From NCBI GenBank assembly GCA_022457155.1, contig JAJGOT010000454.1, positions 124,001 to 188,000 of the forward strand: a stretch of 64,000 bases of DNA. The letters run 5' to 3'. The position numbers and the translations under genes were made by a program. A model generated the notes under the pieces. It was not told where the DNA came from. It was given only the letters and a program-made list of their open reading frames with translations, and did no database searches. The stretch comes from Cladopsammia gracilis. Lineage: Eukaryota > Cnidaria > Anthozoa > Scleractinia > Dendrophylliidae. Positions 1 through 12,410 of the stretch are shown one piece after another. The first letter of the stretch is position 1, and each line of letters starts with the position of its first letter.

Positions 1-215
1 CAAGAAAAGAACTAAAGTGTTTACCGAGCTCACGGCTGTGTGGCCGCGCGAAAAACAAAATTGCTAAGATCCCGGATGTTGTCCAACACGGGCGGGCACA
101 CACGCGCCCGCGAAACATTCCGCTAGCCATGACCATGAAAAATCACGGCGTAGGTTCTATGAGTATGGAGCTGCGCAGCCAGGCCTTCGGCCTGGCAAGT
201 GCTCCGCTAATATAT
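1..215. repeat. Interspersed repeat copy, truncated by window edge
   Basis: The same sequence recurs in reverse orientation at about 14010-14735, where it is split by a 468-bp insertion. Shared landmarks are the GAGCTCACGGCTGTGTGG block, the CCGGATGTTGT block and the CGCTAGCCATGACCATG block. No coding capacity is recognised. This copy is uninterrupted and so serves as the empty site for the other. Confidence 0.75.
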
Positions 216-380
216 CGCCACTTTCTTAACCATGAATCAGAAGTAAAACCAAAACCAAAGACTTGTTCGCACGCGTTTTCCCGTGCTTATCACCAGCTAC
301 ATGTATTCGCTTCGCTGTTGTGATTGGCTAGTTTGATTATTTTGGTTTTGATTTTACAACACTCAATCTCTCGTTTCTAT
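203..380. repeat. Member of a CCAATCAGAAGTAAAACC repeat family (copy 1)
   Basis: A short non-coding repeat with the blocks CACTTTCTTAACCA, ATCAGAAGTAAAACC, ACGCGTTTTCCCG and TTTTACAACACTCAAT. Related copies lie near 15952-16190 (inverted), 41125-41345, 55712-55880 and 57893-58131. Better-preserved copies end in TCAATTGAGTG / CACTCAACTGAAAACCGC, which suggests an inverted-repeat non-autonomous element. Confidence 0.6.
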
Positions 381-452
381 GATTAACGTTGCTTTGTTTT
401 GTTTTGTCTGCTCAGCAATTCCTAACCGATGAGTTGTACTTTTTTTTTACAG

Positions 453-3400
453 CTTGTTCAAAAGCCCTAGGAATGCAGTCCGGTGCGATTAGCAATTCTC
501 AGATCAAAGCGTCATCTTTCAAAAGTAGTTGGACCCGACCATCCGAGGGAAGACTTCACAATCAATTGTAAGAAACAGTTTAAACTTATTGCTTTCCAAC
601 AGCCACGACCAGGGAGTCAAGAAAATAGGAAGATTTTGCACAAAAAATGGGAAACGTCTAGAAAATTAGGAGAAAAATACGATGCTTCATGAAGTGTAAA
701 CTAAACATCAAAGTTCTTTAACACTCTAAAAAGTTTCAAAATCAACTAAATTATGTCCTAAAGTACGAAAACTGCATGTGATTATCAATAGCGATAGTTT
801 AGTTTTACTGAACACAGGTGGGGAAGACAGTAAGGTAGTTCAATATCTTTAAAGGATCGCAGGTGCTTCCCCTAGGTAGGTCCAGGGGTATTCTCAGTCT
901 CTGAACATTTTAGGCTCAGACTTGCAGATATTCTTTTCCCTGCATTTTTAAGCACAACACAACAATAATTTTCAGTTGTCAAATTAGGTTACTGAAACAT
1001 GATGTAGGAGGCTTTCCAAAAACATAATGGGGAAAAAAGGGAAAGCGGAATTTGATATCCTGCACGATGGGCAGCTGATTACTTGCCGACCATAAGGCGA
1101 TGATTTGCCGACCACCATTTTGTGACAAGGGTTACATTTAATCTCCTCAGTAACAAATATGTAGATAGAAAACAGTAATGACTATGTATGTTGACATCAA
1201 CACCTTTGCATTCTTTATTAGGAGTGTTCAGAAAATGTCTCTAGGGGGGTGGTGTGCGGAAGATTCGGACAACAATCCTTTTCTCCAAGTGGACTTGGTA
1301 AACAACACCATTGTTACTGCTTTGGCGACGCAAGGATTGCCGGGAAATGAAAACTCGGCCCTGAGATACAAACTTAATTACAGCTGCGATGGAAAAGTTT
1401 GGTTTGAATACCAACAAGGAAAGGTAATACTAAATAAATGTGCTTGTATAGTCACAGCTCAAAATGTATTTCCCATGGGCATACGCATCATTACTATGCT
1501 TGGCATTCGCAGTTTTTGCCAATTTATACCACTCCTTGATTCGTGCTATTCACTTGACGCCAATCAGCCATCCTTCAACTTTGCTCGGGGTAATTTTTTG
1601 CGTATTACCACAGGCAGACCACCCGATGTTTGTGTGTGTTGCGTGATATCGTTCAATGGCGGTTACAAAAGAAATATGGGTTTACATAAATAACTTGGCC
1701 GCGATTTGCTCTGAATACTAAGTTTATCCTATATGTTCAATAAAAGTTTAGATGAAATGTCAAATGAGTCTTGTGTGTTATTTTTTGCCCATTCTGAGCC
1801 GTTTAAGGTGTCATTTCGCGAGATAATTTATCGAACCCCAAGAGATAAATTATCTCGCGAAATGACACCTTAAACGGCTCAGAACGGGCAAAACATAACA
1901 CACAAGACTCATTTAAAATTTCATCTAAACTTTCATTGAACATATAGGATAAACTTAGTATTCAGAGCAAATCGCGGCCAAGTTATTTACGTAAACCCGT
2001 ATTTCTTTTGTAACCGCCATTGAACGATGTCACGCAACACACACAAACATCGGGTGGTCTGCCTGTGGTACTACATGTATGTACCGCTATAAACAGCATT
2101 GAATCGTTCTAGTTGTTATTTTCAACCTTTAAACTCCAGAGGTTAAGGTGGTTCTGCATTGGTTTGGAGAATACGTTGCCAGTTTTTTCTCCGAATTAGG
2201 AGTTTTTCCACTGTTTTTTTCGCATCCGGCTTAATCACCGCTATAACGTTACGTAAACTTTCAATTTTTCGTACCATTTACAATCATTGCTGTCTTTAGG
2301 ACAGACTTCCCTTACGGGGGCCATGGTTTGCGATGCGCTTACGCAGACAGACATTGCAAGATTTATACTTTACTGTGAATAAAATGGCTGGTGAGATGGC
2401 TGGTCGGCTCCCTCCAATTGTCTCTAGTGTTTACATGGGAAATGTGTTCTATTCGGCTGAGTGCAGCGATAGAGAATAGAATGTACTTTTTTTCCCTCGT
2501 AGCACGTAAGACCTCAGGAACTCGTTCAAACATGCATATGCGTTCCTTCTGATCAAATTAAGAGTTAGAATGTCGGTTTTTGTGACGGAGGAAATCCCGA
2601 GTACCTGGACAAAACTCTTCTCTAGTAAATAACAAGAATGTCTTTGCCGTTTTTGTTGTAGATTTTTCAAGGTTACAGAAACAATCGTCGCGTCAGACAA
2701 AATAAGTTACCAGTCCCCTTGAAAGCTCGACTCGTGCGAATTCATCTGCTGTCAAAACAGTATGAAAAAGCCTGTTTACGACTTGAAATCTATGGATGTC
2801 AAAAGGCAAATGTTGGTAAGTAAACAAAAACAATTATTGCTGCTTTCCTCGACCCAACTCTCATTCTACAAACCCTACTCTTCAGTAAATATATTCAATC
2901 ATCTACACCCACATTTTATTAAGTCGGTAAAAATCCTTGCAGGCAGCACACCAATTGTACAAAACAATAGTATTCATTGTATTTTTTTGTTACTTTTTAT
3001 TTTTCATCAATTAGTGTACATCATAAACAACAAAACTTTATTACACCTTATATCCCTACAGATGCATTGGTAAAAACAATACTAGATGGTATAAGTAAAA
3101 TACAAAATACAATGTCAATATACAACAACAATTACACATCTATTAATTCTTTTGCTAATTCCCAAACATCATGAAAATATTTTGAATATATATTAATAAC
3201 GGAAACATCCTTCATTGAAAACAAATACAAAAATAAAGACCCCTTATCAAATACACGAAAAACATCATTGACGCAATATAACTGCTAGAACATTTGACGC
3301 ATTAATAAAGTGCTTACTAACCTTACATTCCATTGCTTAGTTTATTACATTATTTATTTCTCAGTTTGTGATAACAAAGGTTTAACTAATGGGACAGAAG

Positions 3401-3621
3401 ATAATGATGATTATTCAACAACAACGAGCAGCATCAGTTCAACCTCTCAAACAAAGTTAACAGAAACAGCCAACAAAAGACCAACGAAACCAAAGGACAT
3501 GATTGTAATCGTCAATGCTCAAGGTCAACGCCCTCCAAACAACAACTCTGCGGAATATAACACCATGGAAAAGACCTTCACTTTGATAACATTTCTTATA
3601 TTGCTGCTCAACTGCCTTTAG
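453..3621 (+). CDS. Discoidin (F5/8 type C) domain protein, 3' part, probable GPI anchor
   Basis: Four exons were read by splice sites and phase: 453-567, 1222-1423, 2662-2815 and 3365-3621. All junctions are GT-AG and the phases agree. Together they encode one F5/8C domain: it opens with ALGMQSGAISNSQIKAS, continues with WCAEDSDNNPFLQVDL and YKLNYSCDGKVW, and closes with ARLVRIH and LRLEIYGC. These are the standard landmarks of the cell-adhesion and ligand-binding discoidin fold. After the domain comes a Thr/Ser/Asn-rich linker, then a polar stretch followed by a hydrophobic C-terminus (TFTLITFLILLLNCL, stop), as in GPI-anchor signals. Exon 453 needs one base from an earlier exon, so the start and signal peptide lie before the window or were not found. 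An AATAAA at 3877-3882 could serve polyadenylation. Domain call is strong; the GPI anchor and ligand are inferences. Confidence 0.82.
568..1221. other. Discoidin intron, no feature seen
   Basis: Intron sequence between discoidin exons; donor GTAAG at 568, acceptor AG at 1220-1221. No coding, repeat or RNA feature recognised. Confidence 0.5.
1606..2070. mobile_element. Foldback (MITE-like) element in discoidin intron
   Basis: A near-perfect palindrome of about 465 bp. The left arm begins TACCACAGGCAGACC, the right arm ends GGTCTGCCTGTGGTA, and the centre lies near 1838 (GAACCCCAA loop). It sits wholly between the discoidin exons at 1222-1423 and 2662-2815. No transposase coding is seen. The long arms would form a stable hairpin in nuclear RNA. 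Confidence 0.85.
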
Positions 3622-4880
3622 CTTATGAAAAATGACAATTACTGAATTAATAAGAAAGTGTGCCCGGGCCATAAGCACGAAAATCTCAATCGTGTAAATA
3701 TTTATATTAGTAGTATTTTTACGAAAGCCAACGTATCAGCTTGCATGTATATACTAAAATTGCCAAGGTAAAGCTGTCAAAGTAAAGTCAGCCCTATTTA
3801 ATGTTACAAGATTTCTGTTCTGTTTATAAATGCGCGCTCTGATTGGATGATTATGCGTTTTTAGTGTTATACGCTAAATAAACACGGCTGTCAACTCGTC
3901 TATGAAGTCAATGTCACATGTTGTCTCTTTAACCACAGAGCGGATAAACGTGTAGAGAGTGCGCAAGAGATACGCACCAAAATGTTTCCGGCAATGTTCA
4001 TAAGCTCGACCACAGAGCCTTTCCATTCTGCGCACTCCAACGGCGCAAAAAGAAACCTAAAAACGATATGTAAACCTCTGGTTTCAAGAATAAGGGCCAA
4101 ATTTAAAATGTCAATAAATGTAATAATCCTTGACATCTACCAAGAATATTACACTGTTATTGAAAATATAAGCCTTTTCCACAAGTTTCCCTGGAGGAAT
4201 TGCAAGCTGTTCAACGCAAGTTTTGTTGCACTGAATTTCAATATGTCACTGCATCTCGTACAGTGTTTTGCTTATAAACTTAAGACTTATGCATCAGTCA
4301 TTCCTAGCAGTGCCCTTTCTCCCCAGGTATTTGACGACGTTATAGTCTCGGGGATGGTCGGGTATTTGCCTACACCACGGTGACCCCAGGGCATGACACC
4401 CTCGTGGTTTCGAACTAGCATTTGCTGAGAAATAACGCATGGCATCGTTTGTAGACTTATTGCACAAACGGGGAGTGTAAACTTGTCGTCTACCATTTGT
4501 CGTCGTGCAGTATTTGAAAGCAAGTCTCGTCGCGAAGAAAAACGGCGGTTGCCTTGACCATCCGCGGGTGCCGGTTAAAAAATTGCGCGATGCTTAATCT
4601 CTCTAATTATATTCACAAGCCCGGGGGTGGGGCATTTGCCCTCACCCTAGGACACACCATGGGGCATTTAGGCAGCAGACCTGTCTCCACCCCAGGGAAT
4701 TAGCCAATTGTTTTTTCCTATTTTATTTTTAAAGTACTAATGCCTGGGAGTTGGCCAGGGTGGGCTCTGTTGGAATTAATTGATGGATTCAAATTCAAGG
4801 TAACACTGACAAAACGAAGTGGCCTTGACTTTTTATCTCCTGTAAGTTAATGTTTAACTTACAGGAGTTTATGTGGGCTA
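3622..4880. other. Discoidin 3' flank and anonymous sequence
   Basis: Holds the likely 3' UTR of the discoidin gene up to an AATAAA near 3877. Beyond that no gene is recognised. An open stretch at 3982-4383 has no family resemblance and is treated as chance. Confidence 0.4.
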
Positions 4881-4889
4881 ACATGCATT

Positions 4890-5310
4890 CTTTATGCATT
4901 TTTGTTAGCAAAAAATGCGTTAGATACTATTAATAGACTTTTTAGTGAATTTGTGGGGACATTCCTAGTGCATATTTGTTAGCAAGATGTTATCAATAAC
5001 AACAACACAAGAGTCGAGTGGCATATTTTTGAAAGCGGTTTAGCGAACGCATGTTTGATCATGTTTGTGGCCTGACAAAGCGATATATTCATAGGTTGAT
5101 GATTTAGTTAACTAAGATTTTTGTTAGATACTATTAATAGACTTTTTAGTGAATCTGTGGGGACATTCTTGTTGCATTTTTATTGCATAATTTTTTAGCA
5201 AAATTTCTCGCATTTTTGTTAGATGCTATCATCATATATCAGAACACACGAGTCGAAGCATATGTTTTTCTTAAAGCTGTTTAGCGAGCGCACGTTTGTG
5301 GCCTGACAAA
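4890..5310. repeat. Diverged tandem duplication, about 205-bp period
   Basis: Two adjacent related blocks, about 4890-5085 and 5117-5310. They share GTTAGATACTATTAATAG, TTTTTAGTGAAT, TGTGGGGACATTC, a CGAGTCGA block and TTTGTGGCCTGACAAA. No coding capacity. Confidence 0.7.
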
Positions 5311-6875
5311 ATTTTTTTTCAGTTAGGTAAGATTTCTACTGTTTAATATCTCTTTTTCATAGCGATGATTTTTAAGGCGTACGATTATGAATTCTATGTT
5401 TTTTTGGGAACATGTTGCAGCATATATTTCATTGTATCGAGCGTCAAAAAGTGTAACGTAATGTAATCGTATCTCACCTAATGTAGACTTTGGTCAGATA
5501 TTTGGCACGCTACAAGCGCGCTTGGCTAATATCCTTTACGATGCGTTTAATGTACGTCCAGTCTGGTTTGTCAAACTGGTTTCTTCAGGACATTTGGTAT
5601 TATTTTTGTTATAGCACTACGTTTTAAGAAAGGGAAAAGAGAGTTTGAGGTAAGCTGACATTGCTCACTGAGAATGGTTGTATGCGATCGTATGCTGTAC
5701 GTTTACAATGAAGTTTTGTTGAAATAACATGTTTGTTAATTTCCATGTTATATCGCCAAATGTCACGAAATATACAACTAAATTGGATTAAAAGATTCTC
5801 AAGGAGAAAAACAGAAGCAGAAGTTTGATTACGTGACATGCGGTCAAGAAATATTCAAAGTTTCGATTCGATTCTGGTGGAATTTTGTCGTTATTTTGTC
5901 TTTTTAAATTCATATTTTTCTGCGTTCATCACTTTTGGCTATTTTTTTCTTCCTATTTTCGGATGATGAAGCAAGCTGAAGCAAGCTCCTGGCCATAATC
6001 ATGAAAACACGATATTTCTGTCGGGACAGTGTCCCTTTAGTTAAAAATGTCCTCGGTTAATTTACCCCATTTGCAAGTTATATAAGAGACTGACTAAATT
6101 AAACAACAATAGGTTTTACGAACTGGTGCTTTCAATTTCCTTGTAGGTTGACAAACAAACATAGAACTTTTCAATAAGTGTGCTTGTAAAAGCGATCAGA
6201 AACAATTTCACGAACGCTTTTGTAAGATGTGAATAAAAGAATTTTATTTTATCAAGGGGACTGTTTTAAGCGACAGTATTTTATTTTTAGTGAGTCATCG
6301 TACAGTGCACGGTGCCAGGATTAAATGTATTTTGCCGGTTGGCCTTTGATTTTTGTTCAATTTTTGTTAATTTTTAAGGCTCAAACCTACGCTTGTCAAA
6401 ATTAGGCTCAAAATGTCAAACGATACAACAACACTGGCAACAATTTTATTTCAGTATTCCCATTTCTAAATACATGGTATTACCGAACCAATTACAATAA
6501 GTAAGGAAATTAAAATTACTTAAATTACAATAAAGAAATCTAGAATAAAAAATTAATTAAATTAAATTCATTTATTAATTGTAAAACAATCACAAGTACT
6601 ATTGACTATTTTTTGTTCTTGTTTTCATTGCTTGAGTGACAAAAGCAGCAGTTAGCCTGCTAATATGTTGATCAGTATCAAAAAAACGTAAACCTCATGA
6701 TAATCCAAATCTATTTTGTTTAATAATTTTGTCAAAAAAAGTATTTCGTAGCTCATCATATGACATACAGTACTGCATACAGTGAAATAAACTTCAACTG
6801 AATTAAGTGTACAGTGGGTGCAAATTCTAACTAAAGGTGTTCAGGAGTTTTAGGATTTGTAATTCGACCATTTTC
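5311..6875. other. A+T-rich intergenic sequence
   Basis: No gene, RNA or structured repeat recognised. Short open frames on both strands lack family resemblance. Confidence 0.4.
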
Positions 6876-7254
6876 AATAGACCCTTCCACGGTTTTTTCC
6901 AACTTTTGATATTGGCCATGTAGCGGGAATCTAACGACACTGCTCGAAAGAGCACCTCAAAATTAGTAAAATAGCCAAGTTTGTGAGTTGTATCTTGTAA
7001 AATCGCAAAGTTATAGCTTCGCGAAGTCGGGAAATTTTACAGAAGTTTGTATGCTGGGGGGCACAAACTTGCCCCCCAGCATACAAACGTCTGTAAAATT
7101 TCCTGACTTCGCGAAGCTATAACTTTGCGATTTTACAAGATACGACTCACAAACTTGGCTGTTTTACTAATTTTGAGGTGCTCTTTCCAGCAGTGTCATT
7201 AGATTCTCGCTACATGGCCAATATCAAAAGTTGAAAAAACCGTGGAAAGGTCTA
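6876..7254. mobile_element. Foldback (MITE-like) element
   Basis: Inverted arms of about 180 bp around a short loop near 7060. The left arm starts ATAGACCCTTCCACGG and the right arm ends CCGTGGAAAGGTCTAT. The inner arms meet at GGGGGGCACAAACTTGCCCCCC. No coding sequence. Confidence 0.85.
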
Positions 7255-7849
7255 TTCTTAAGGTATGATTTCCTATACTGAATTTAGAAGTAATTTTTCT
7301 ATGTTCAGGATATGGTTAATTAAATCGGAGTATTTCTTTTCACTTTTAAAGATCGAATAAAATTTGTTTTTTTTATTTGCATTAATTAGATTGAGTTGGT
7401 GATTTTTTAGACGTGTAAAAATATTCTGTTTTGCCTTTGACAAGAAAAAAGATGGGATGCTTAAGTTTATCGCAGTCTTCTCAATATTGAAGTTTGTACA
7501 GAAAGAATCAATCTTACTAAACAAACCTGTTTTTTTTTTTCTTGAGCCATATCATTAGAAATGATTAAGCAGAGTTTTGCAATACTGTCATCAGGTTGAT
7601 TTTCCAGGTCAAACAAACCAGTGTCAAACAGTTAGATTTCAGTGAGGTTCGGGGTTTTAGTTCATTTTTGTTTTTAACTTTTTTAGGCCTCATTTTGGTT
7701 CATTTTGGTCAGAAGATTCGTGCCCAATTTAGTCTCTGCTTAAAGAGATAATTGTGGTACGGATAGTCCTTAGATTTTTCCTATCGATGGTTTTAATATA
7801 TCTGGTATTTTGTTAACAGTGACATTAAAACAAAAGTTAAGATGAGGGG
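7255..7849. other. Intergenic sequence
   Basis: No gene recognised. An open frame on the - strand (7273-7524) is Lys/Asn/Ile-rich as expected by chance in A+T-rich DNA. Confidence 0.4.
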
Positions 7850-8695
7850 ATGAACACTGAGTAAGTTTACAAGAACTAAATTTCCACCTGAAACAGATTT
7901 TGACGAAGATTGATGATGATCCCAATAATGAAAACAAAGAACAAAGTTGTAAAGAATTTTACTTGAAAGGAGGAATGAAACTTTTTCGCAGAATGAAAGC
8001 TAAATCATTCATTTAGTTATGTTTAATAAAAAGGATGCTGAAGATTAATTGCAGAGAGCTCTTGATGCTTATCCCATGTGAAAATAAGATTTCAGCAAGT
8101 AAAACGTGTTATATTCGAAAGGAAAGAAAGGAGAACTCTTAAGAAAAAGCTATGGGAGATCCTGAAAATAAGGAACGTGATCAGTTAGATACTGTAGCTC
8201 CGCCTGCTCAACGTAACGTTGAGCAGGATATAAGTGAAGAAACACAATACAGTGAACTGTTTGGTTGTTTTAACCCATGTTTAGATAACAATCACCAAGG
8301 GAACAATCTTTTAAGTAATGCTGGAATTTTTTCAGTCTACAGCAAATGATAATGAAAAGCTGGTAATTAATCGTATGGATGATAACAGTTATAAAGAACT
8401 TGTTCATTCTTTGAACAGAGAACAAATGGAGTTTTTTTTTTTACCATATGTTACTCTCTGTTAGAAACGACGAGAAGCAATTGACACTTTTTAAGTAGTG
8501 GCGCGGGTTTAGGGAAGGCAACAGTAACACAATGTTTGTATGTAGCTCTTGATAATAAACCAGGTGAAAATCCAGACGGGTTGAAAGTACTGAAAGTTGT
8601 TCCAGATACAAGACTGCATAACCATTACCAATTACATACAAACAAAATTGTCAAAAGAGAAACTGAACTCAAGAAACCACGCACTATAACCTAAA
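7850..8695 (+). pseudogene. Helitron-type (Pif1-like) helicase fragment, decayed
   Basis: Translated pieces in several frames match the helicase part of Helitron/Helentron transposases, recognised from memory of the family. The pieces are RRMKAK (about 7990); a block from 8152 with an acidic linker and CFNPC; then RMDDNSYKELVHSLNREQ; then FLSSGAGLGKATV at about 8489-8530, a Walker A-like P-loop in which the usual Ser/Thr after GK is Ala; then LDNKPGENPDGLKVLKV. Stops at 8347 and a T-run near 8431-8442 break the frame, so it is dead. The piece stops just before a TTAA-flanked element at 8796. The same class of helicase contributes a C-terminal scrap at 25033-25306. Confidence 0.7.
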
Positions 8696-8795
8696 TGTCC
8701 AATTGCAACATCAAAAACAACATTCGGACATAATATGGCAGCATTGCATGATGGGAAAAACTTACAGGAGATAGCCCAGAGGGCACTTTGATTAA

Positions 8796-9518
8796 GGTTA
8801 CAGTGTGCCTTCGGGGGTGTCTCCAGTATAACAGCTCTGGCGTCTTAAGATTACACTTAATATACCTAAACCCAGATATCAAATTAAAGCCTGTAGAGCT
8901 GGCTATCTAAATATGGAAACCATTTGGTAATGAAATGAATTGTCGAATTTTTTACGACGTCTAAATTCGAACGTCCGAATCAGCTTTTAAAACGCTATAA
9001 CTCAAAGCGATTATTATATTTTGCTAATTTGATTTGTTCTCGGGTTTCCGGACACGAAGCGCTAAAAAAAAAACGTGTCGGCGATTTTCCATATTCAATT
9101 GCAATGAAAAGTTACAGAATATTTTCGAAAAGGGGAGAAAAAAAATTGGAATGATCGCACGGAAATGGCTCTTGACGAAAAAGTTTTCGGAATTAAGAAA
9201 TTCGCCGACACGTTTTTGTTGATTATATGTTAGCCTAGCTTCTGTCCAAATTTGAGGAAAATCGAACAAATTCCCTTTGAGTTGTAGCTCTTTAAAGTGT
9301 CCCCAACAAGCGAAAAATTAACTTTGAGAAAACGGCGCTTAAAAAAACATATCGCTTCATAAACAAACTCCGCCCACAAAAGTTATACCGTCATTTCTCC
9401 GTCAATTTTAACTATTTTTCGATACTTTTTTTTTGGATAAAAGTTCATTCTGTAAACTTTATTTTAACGCCAAAAAAAAAATTTCAATAAATTTTCGGTC
9501 TGAAGGTACACTGTAACC
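8796..9518. mobile_element. TTAA-flanked inverted-repeat element, copy 1
   Basis: A 723-bp element bounded by GGTTACAGTGTGCCTTC and GAAGGTACACTGTAACC, flanked on both sides by TTAA (8792-8795 and 9519-9522). A second copy, inverted, lies at 30948-31665 with the same flanks. TTAA duplication is the hallmark of the piggyBac superfamily. No transposase is present, so it is non-autonomous. Both strands carry open frames with no resemblance to known proteins. Confidence 0.88.
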
Positions 9519-9522
9519 TTAA

Positions 9523-11878
9523 GTTTGACCGCTGTGTCTACCTTAGTTGACAAATTTACTGACAAAGGAAATAAAAATTGTAACATTCCCGCTCCCATAT
9601 CAAATTGATAGGGGTGATAGTCGGCCGGAAATTTTGAAAGGAACCCTTAAAAGGGGCAAGAAACCCGTTCTGTGGGTGTGGCGCACATTTCTTTTGTCTG
9701 CATATATTTTCTGGCTTAATACTCAAAAGGTTATCAGAATACCTCTGACAGTGGTCCGTTTTCAATTCCAACACCATTTGTGGTACCAAACCAAGAATTT
9801 TAACCCTAAAAAGGTACGACAATCACGCACGTCACTTTTATATGGGAGTTCTCTCGAAGCGCGCGCGTCTCCTATGCTTTGGCACGTCTGCGTGCCAAAG
9901 CAAAAGCATAGGAGAGCAAGGCATAGGAGAGCAGAGCAGTACGAGCAGAGACCTGATTTTTCACACACTCGTGCGAGTTTGAGAGAACTGCAATAAAGTG
10001 TTTCATTGTGTTAATTACGAGAGCTGTCAATTTTGTCCAATATGTTTGCGTACGCAGGCTGCGAAAGCTGTCGCTATGCGTTCAGTTACTCGTGTGTAGA
10101 ACTGAGGGAAAGTGTTTCATTATGTCAACGAGATCTTCAAACAAAGTTCAATCTTCTTTCCAGCCTGCGCTCTGTCGAAAACAAACTCGTTTAAAAGTCG
10201 TTAGTCTTGGATAGTCCTTGTGATTTTCCTTTTTTCTTGTAAAAGAATTGCTAACGTTTTCATGAACAACACGTGTCCATTAGTGTCTTGAAGAGCGCTC
10301 TTTGAATTTTTCCCAAGTTAGCCTAAACAGGTTCTTACATAAATGGTAATTAGCACAAATTTAGGCTATTTAGGTTCTGAAATAGGTTCTTATTTTCTGA
10401 AGAAAAAATGTACATTGTAGGTAATAGAATTTAGTGGTATTCAGTCTATTCCTTATATAAAATCTGCATATCGAGTAAGTGTTTATGTACTGAAAATGAC
10501 GATAATATAGAAAAATTGAAGCACTGATCACAGAACATAACATTATATACATGTCTCTTAATTGCCCAAGTGTACTGTACACATTTTTATATAGATTTTA
10601 GAAAATAAGAACCTGTTTCAAATTTTAGGCTAAACAGGTTCTTGTGTAGAGGGGGTCTAACGGGCAAATTTTAGCCTAACAGGTTCTTAAAAACTAGGTT
10701 CTTACTTGCAGGTTTTTACTGTATACATGTATTGCTTTGTTAGACCAATAACGTACGCTTTGCTCTTTGTTACAACAAATTTCAAAAATATTTCAGATCA
10801 TATATTTTAAATATAAATTCTTTCTTTAATTTCGAGGCGAGAGAATAGCAGTCAGCTCAGCGCGAGACTTTTCGTTCATTCAAGCCATATGAGTTCGTAC
10901 GGTACTTCACTGTGTGCATTTTGCTTAATTCAACTCAAAACACAAATTCTCATTACCGGTCCCCATACATTTCGTATAACACAAATTAGGAGAAATTGTT
11001 ATAGGATAAAGAGAACTCATCTTGGGTGATCATTAAATTAATTCTTATCCCTGTTGTTGCATCTATACTACAATGAGAAATTTGATACTGATCAAAACTA
11101 GGTTAATTCAAAATGCACATATCCTAAAGCCCGGACAGTTACTCCATTTTCGCGAACCTAAACACATTTTCTCTGATCATAATAATAATATCTCTGATCC
11201 TCTTTTCTGAGTTCAGAGAAACCGTTGTCTTGGCAAGTGGGCGCTACACAAATTGATGTCAGCGTATCCCCGGCATGTCATGGCACGAGCGACACGTAAA
11301 TCATCATCATCATATCCTTTTCCCTCTGAGGGAAATTGGGCCTTGACACATAAATAATATGGAAAAATTTGTTTACTTAATTTCTCACCCATACCCCTCC
11401 CCCTCCCATAAATATTGAACGGTCCCTAAAGGCAAGTGTTTGTTTATTGGCATGCTTTCGAATTTTCGTGAAATTCAAACGGTTGCAAATCTTGGAAACG
11501 TGGAGTGCACAGAAATATTATTTTTACTCAAGATTAAGGGTCATTTATAGTTTCTGTTTATGTATAGAATGACTTTCAATCAGGTGCCACATTTTTAAAA
11601 TTCCACCTTAACGTTGAGCTATTTTCGTGTTTCGCTCGGAAGCCGATTATTTGTGTAAAATAAACCGTTGATTACTGTAAAAATAAGAAATTAATCTAGA
11701 TCTGAGATATAGCTGGGCAAACTACAATGATGTATCTGTAGATTGAAACATCATTGGGCCTCTCGAATGATTGTTTAATTAGCATTTTGTAAATTCAAAT
11801 CTCAGTAACTCACTAACGCGACGTTAAAAACAAGAAATATTTAACTATTCAACTTTTCAACGTACATAGAGTTGATGA
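9523..11878. other. Intergenic sequence with a small hairpin
   Basis: No gene recognised. A short inverted repeat lies at about 9868-9916 (TCTCCTATGCTTTGGCACG against CGTGCCAAAG plus GCATAGGAGA). Around 10320-10700 the phrase AGGTTCTTA / TAGGCTAAACAGGTTCTT recurs several times as a degenerate repeat. Confidence 0.45.
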
Positions 11879-11880
11879 AG

Positions 11881-11998
11881 CAAAAAAAATTGGGGTTAGG
11901 TGCACTTTAACTACCACATTCATTGATTAACACAGGTTTCGTAAAGAGATTTAGATTCACTAAAGCAAACTGAAGTGTTTAAAACTAAATAGAGCTAG
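11881..11998. repeat. Left copy of a 115-118-bp direct duplication flanking a SINE
   Basis: Matches 12296-12410 with a few differences (shared GATTTAGATTCACTAAAGC and AAACTAAATAGAGCTAG). The SINE at 11999-12295 lies exactly between the two copies. Confidence 0.9.
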
Positions 11999-12295
11999 TA
12001 GTAGTAAAGTCGCACACGAGCCAGATGGCCCACACGGCCGGAGCTTAACCCGGTTTCTGTAGCATGAAGCGACTAGGAATATTGCTACTCCCCCCTGGAT
12101 GGGATGCTAGTCCATCGCAGGGTTACCCTCAGCATTTTGTCGCCGGTACCCATTTATACACCTGGGTGGAGAGAGACAAGTATGGAGTAAAGTTTCTTGT
12201 CTAAGGAAACAACACGACGACAGAGACCAGGCTTCGAACCACCGACCTTCAGGTTGAAAGTCCGACGCGCTAACCATTAGACCACCGTGTCTCCA
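11999..12295 (-). mobile_element. tRNA-derived SINE
   Basis: On the - strand it opens with a tRNA-like head: GGTGGTCTAATGGTTAGCG (box A region) and GGTCGGTGGTTCGAAGCC (box B GGTTCGA). A tRNA-unrelated body follows, containing CACCCAGGTGTATAAATGGG and CGATGGACTAGCATCCCATC, of a type widespread in cnidarians and other marine invertebrates. No coding. It is flanked by a roughly 115-bp direct duplication rather than the usual 5-20 bp. Confidence 0.88.
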
Positions 12296-12410
12296 CAAAA
12301 AAATTGGGGTTAGGTTATTTAACTACCACATTCATTGATTATCACAGGTTTCGTAAAGGGATTTAGATTCACTAAAGCAAACTGAAGTGTTTAAAACTAA
12401 ATAGAGCTAG
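12296..12410. repeat. Right copy of the SINE-flanking direct duplication
   Basis: Counterpart of 11881-11998. The main difference is a small replacement (GTGCACTTT in the left copy, GTTATTT here). Confidence 0.9.

Noticed and set aside
3982..4383. 133-codon open frame on +
   Set aside because: No family resemblance, no splice context; treated as chance.
9024..9269. Pair of open frames shared with 31242-31433
   Set aside because: Both lie inside the TTAA-flanked element and match only because the element is repeated; no transposase motifs.
12240..12293. Candidate tRNA gene
   Set aside because: Box A and B are present, but the sequence continues into a SINE body and no proper acceptor-stem pairing was found.
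12107..12298. Open frame on - looking like a small protein
   Set aside because: It is the SINE read through; the tRNA-like promoter boxes explain the sequence.
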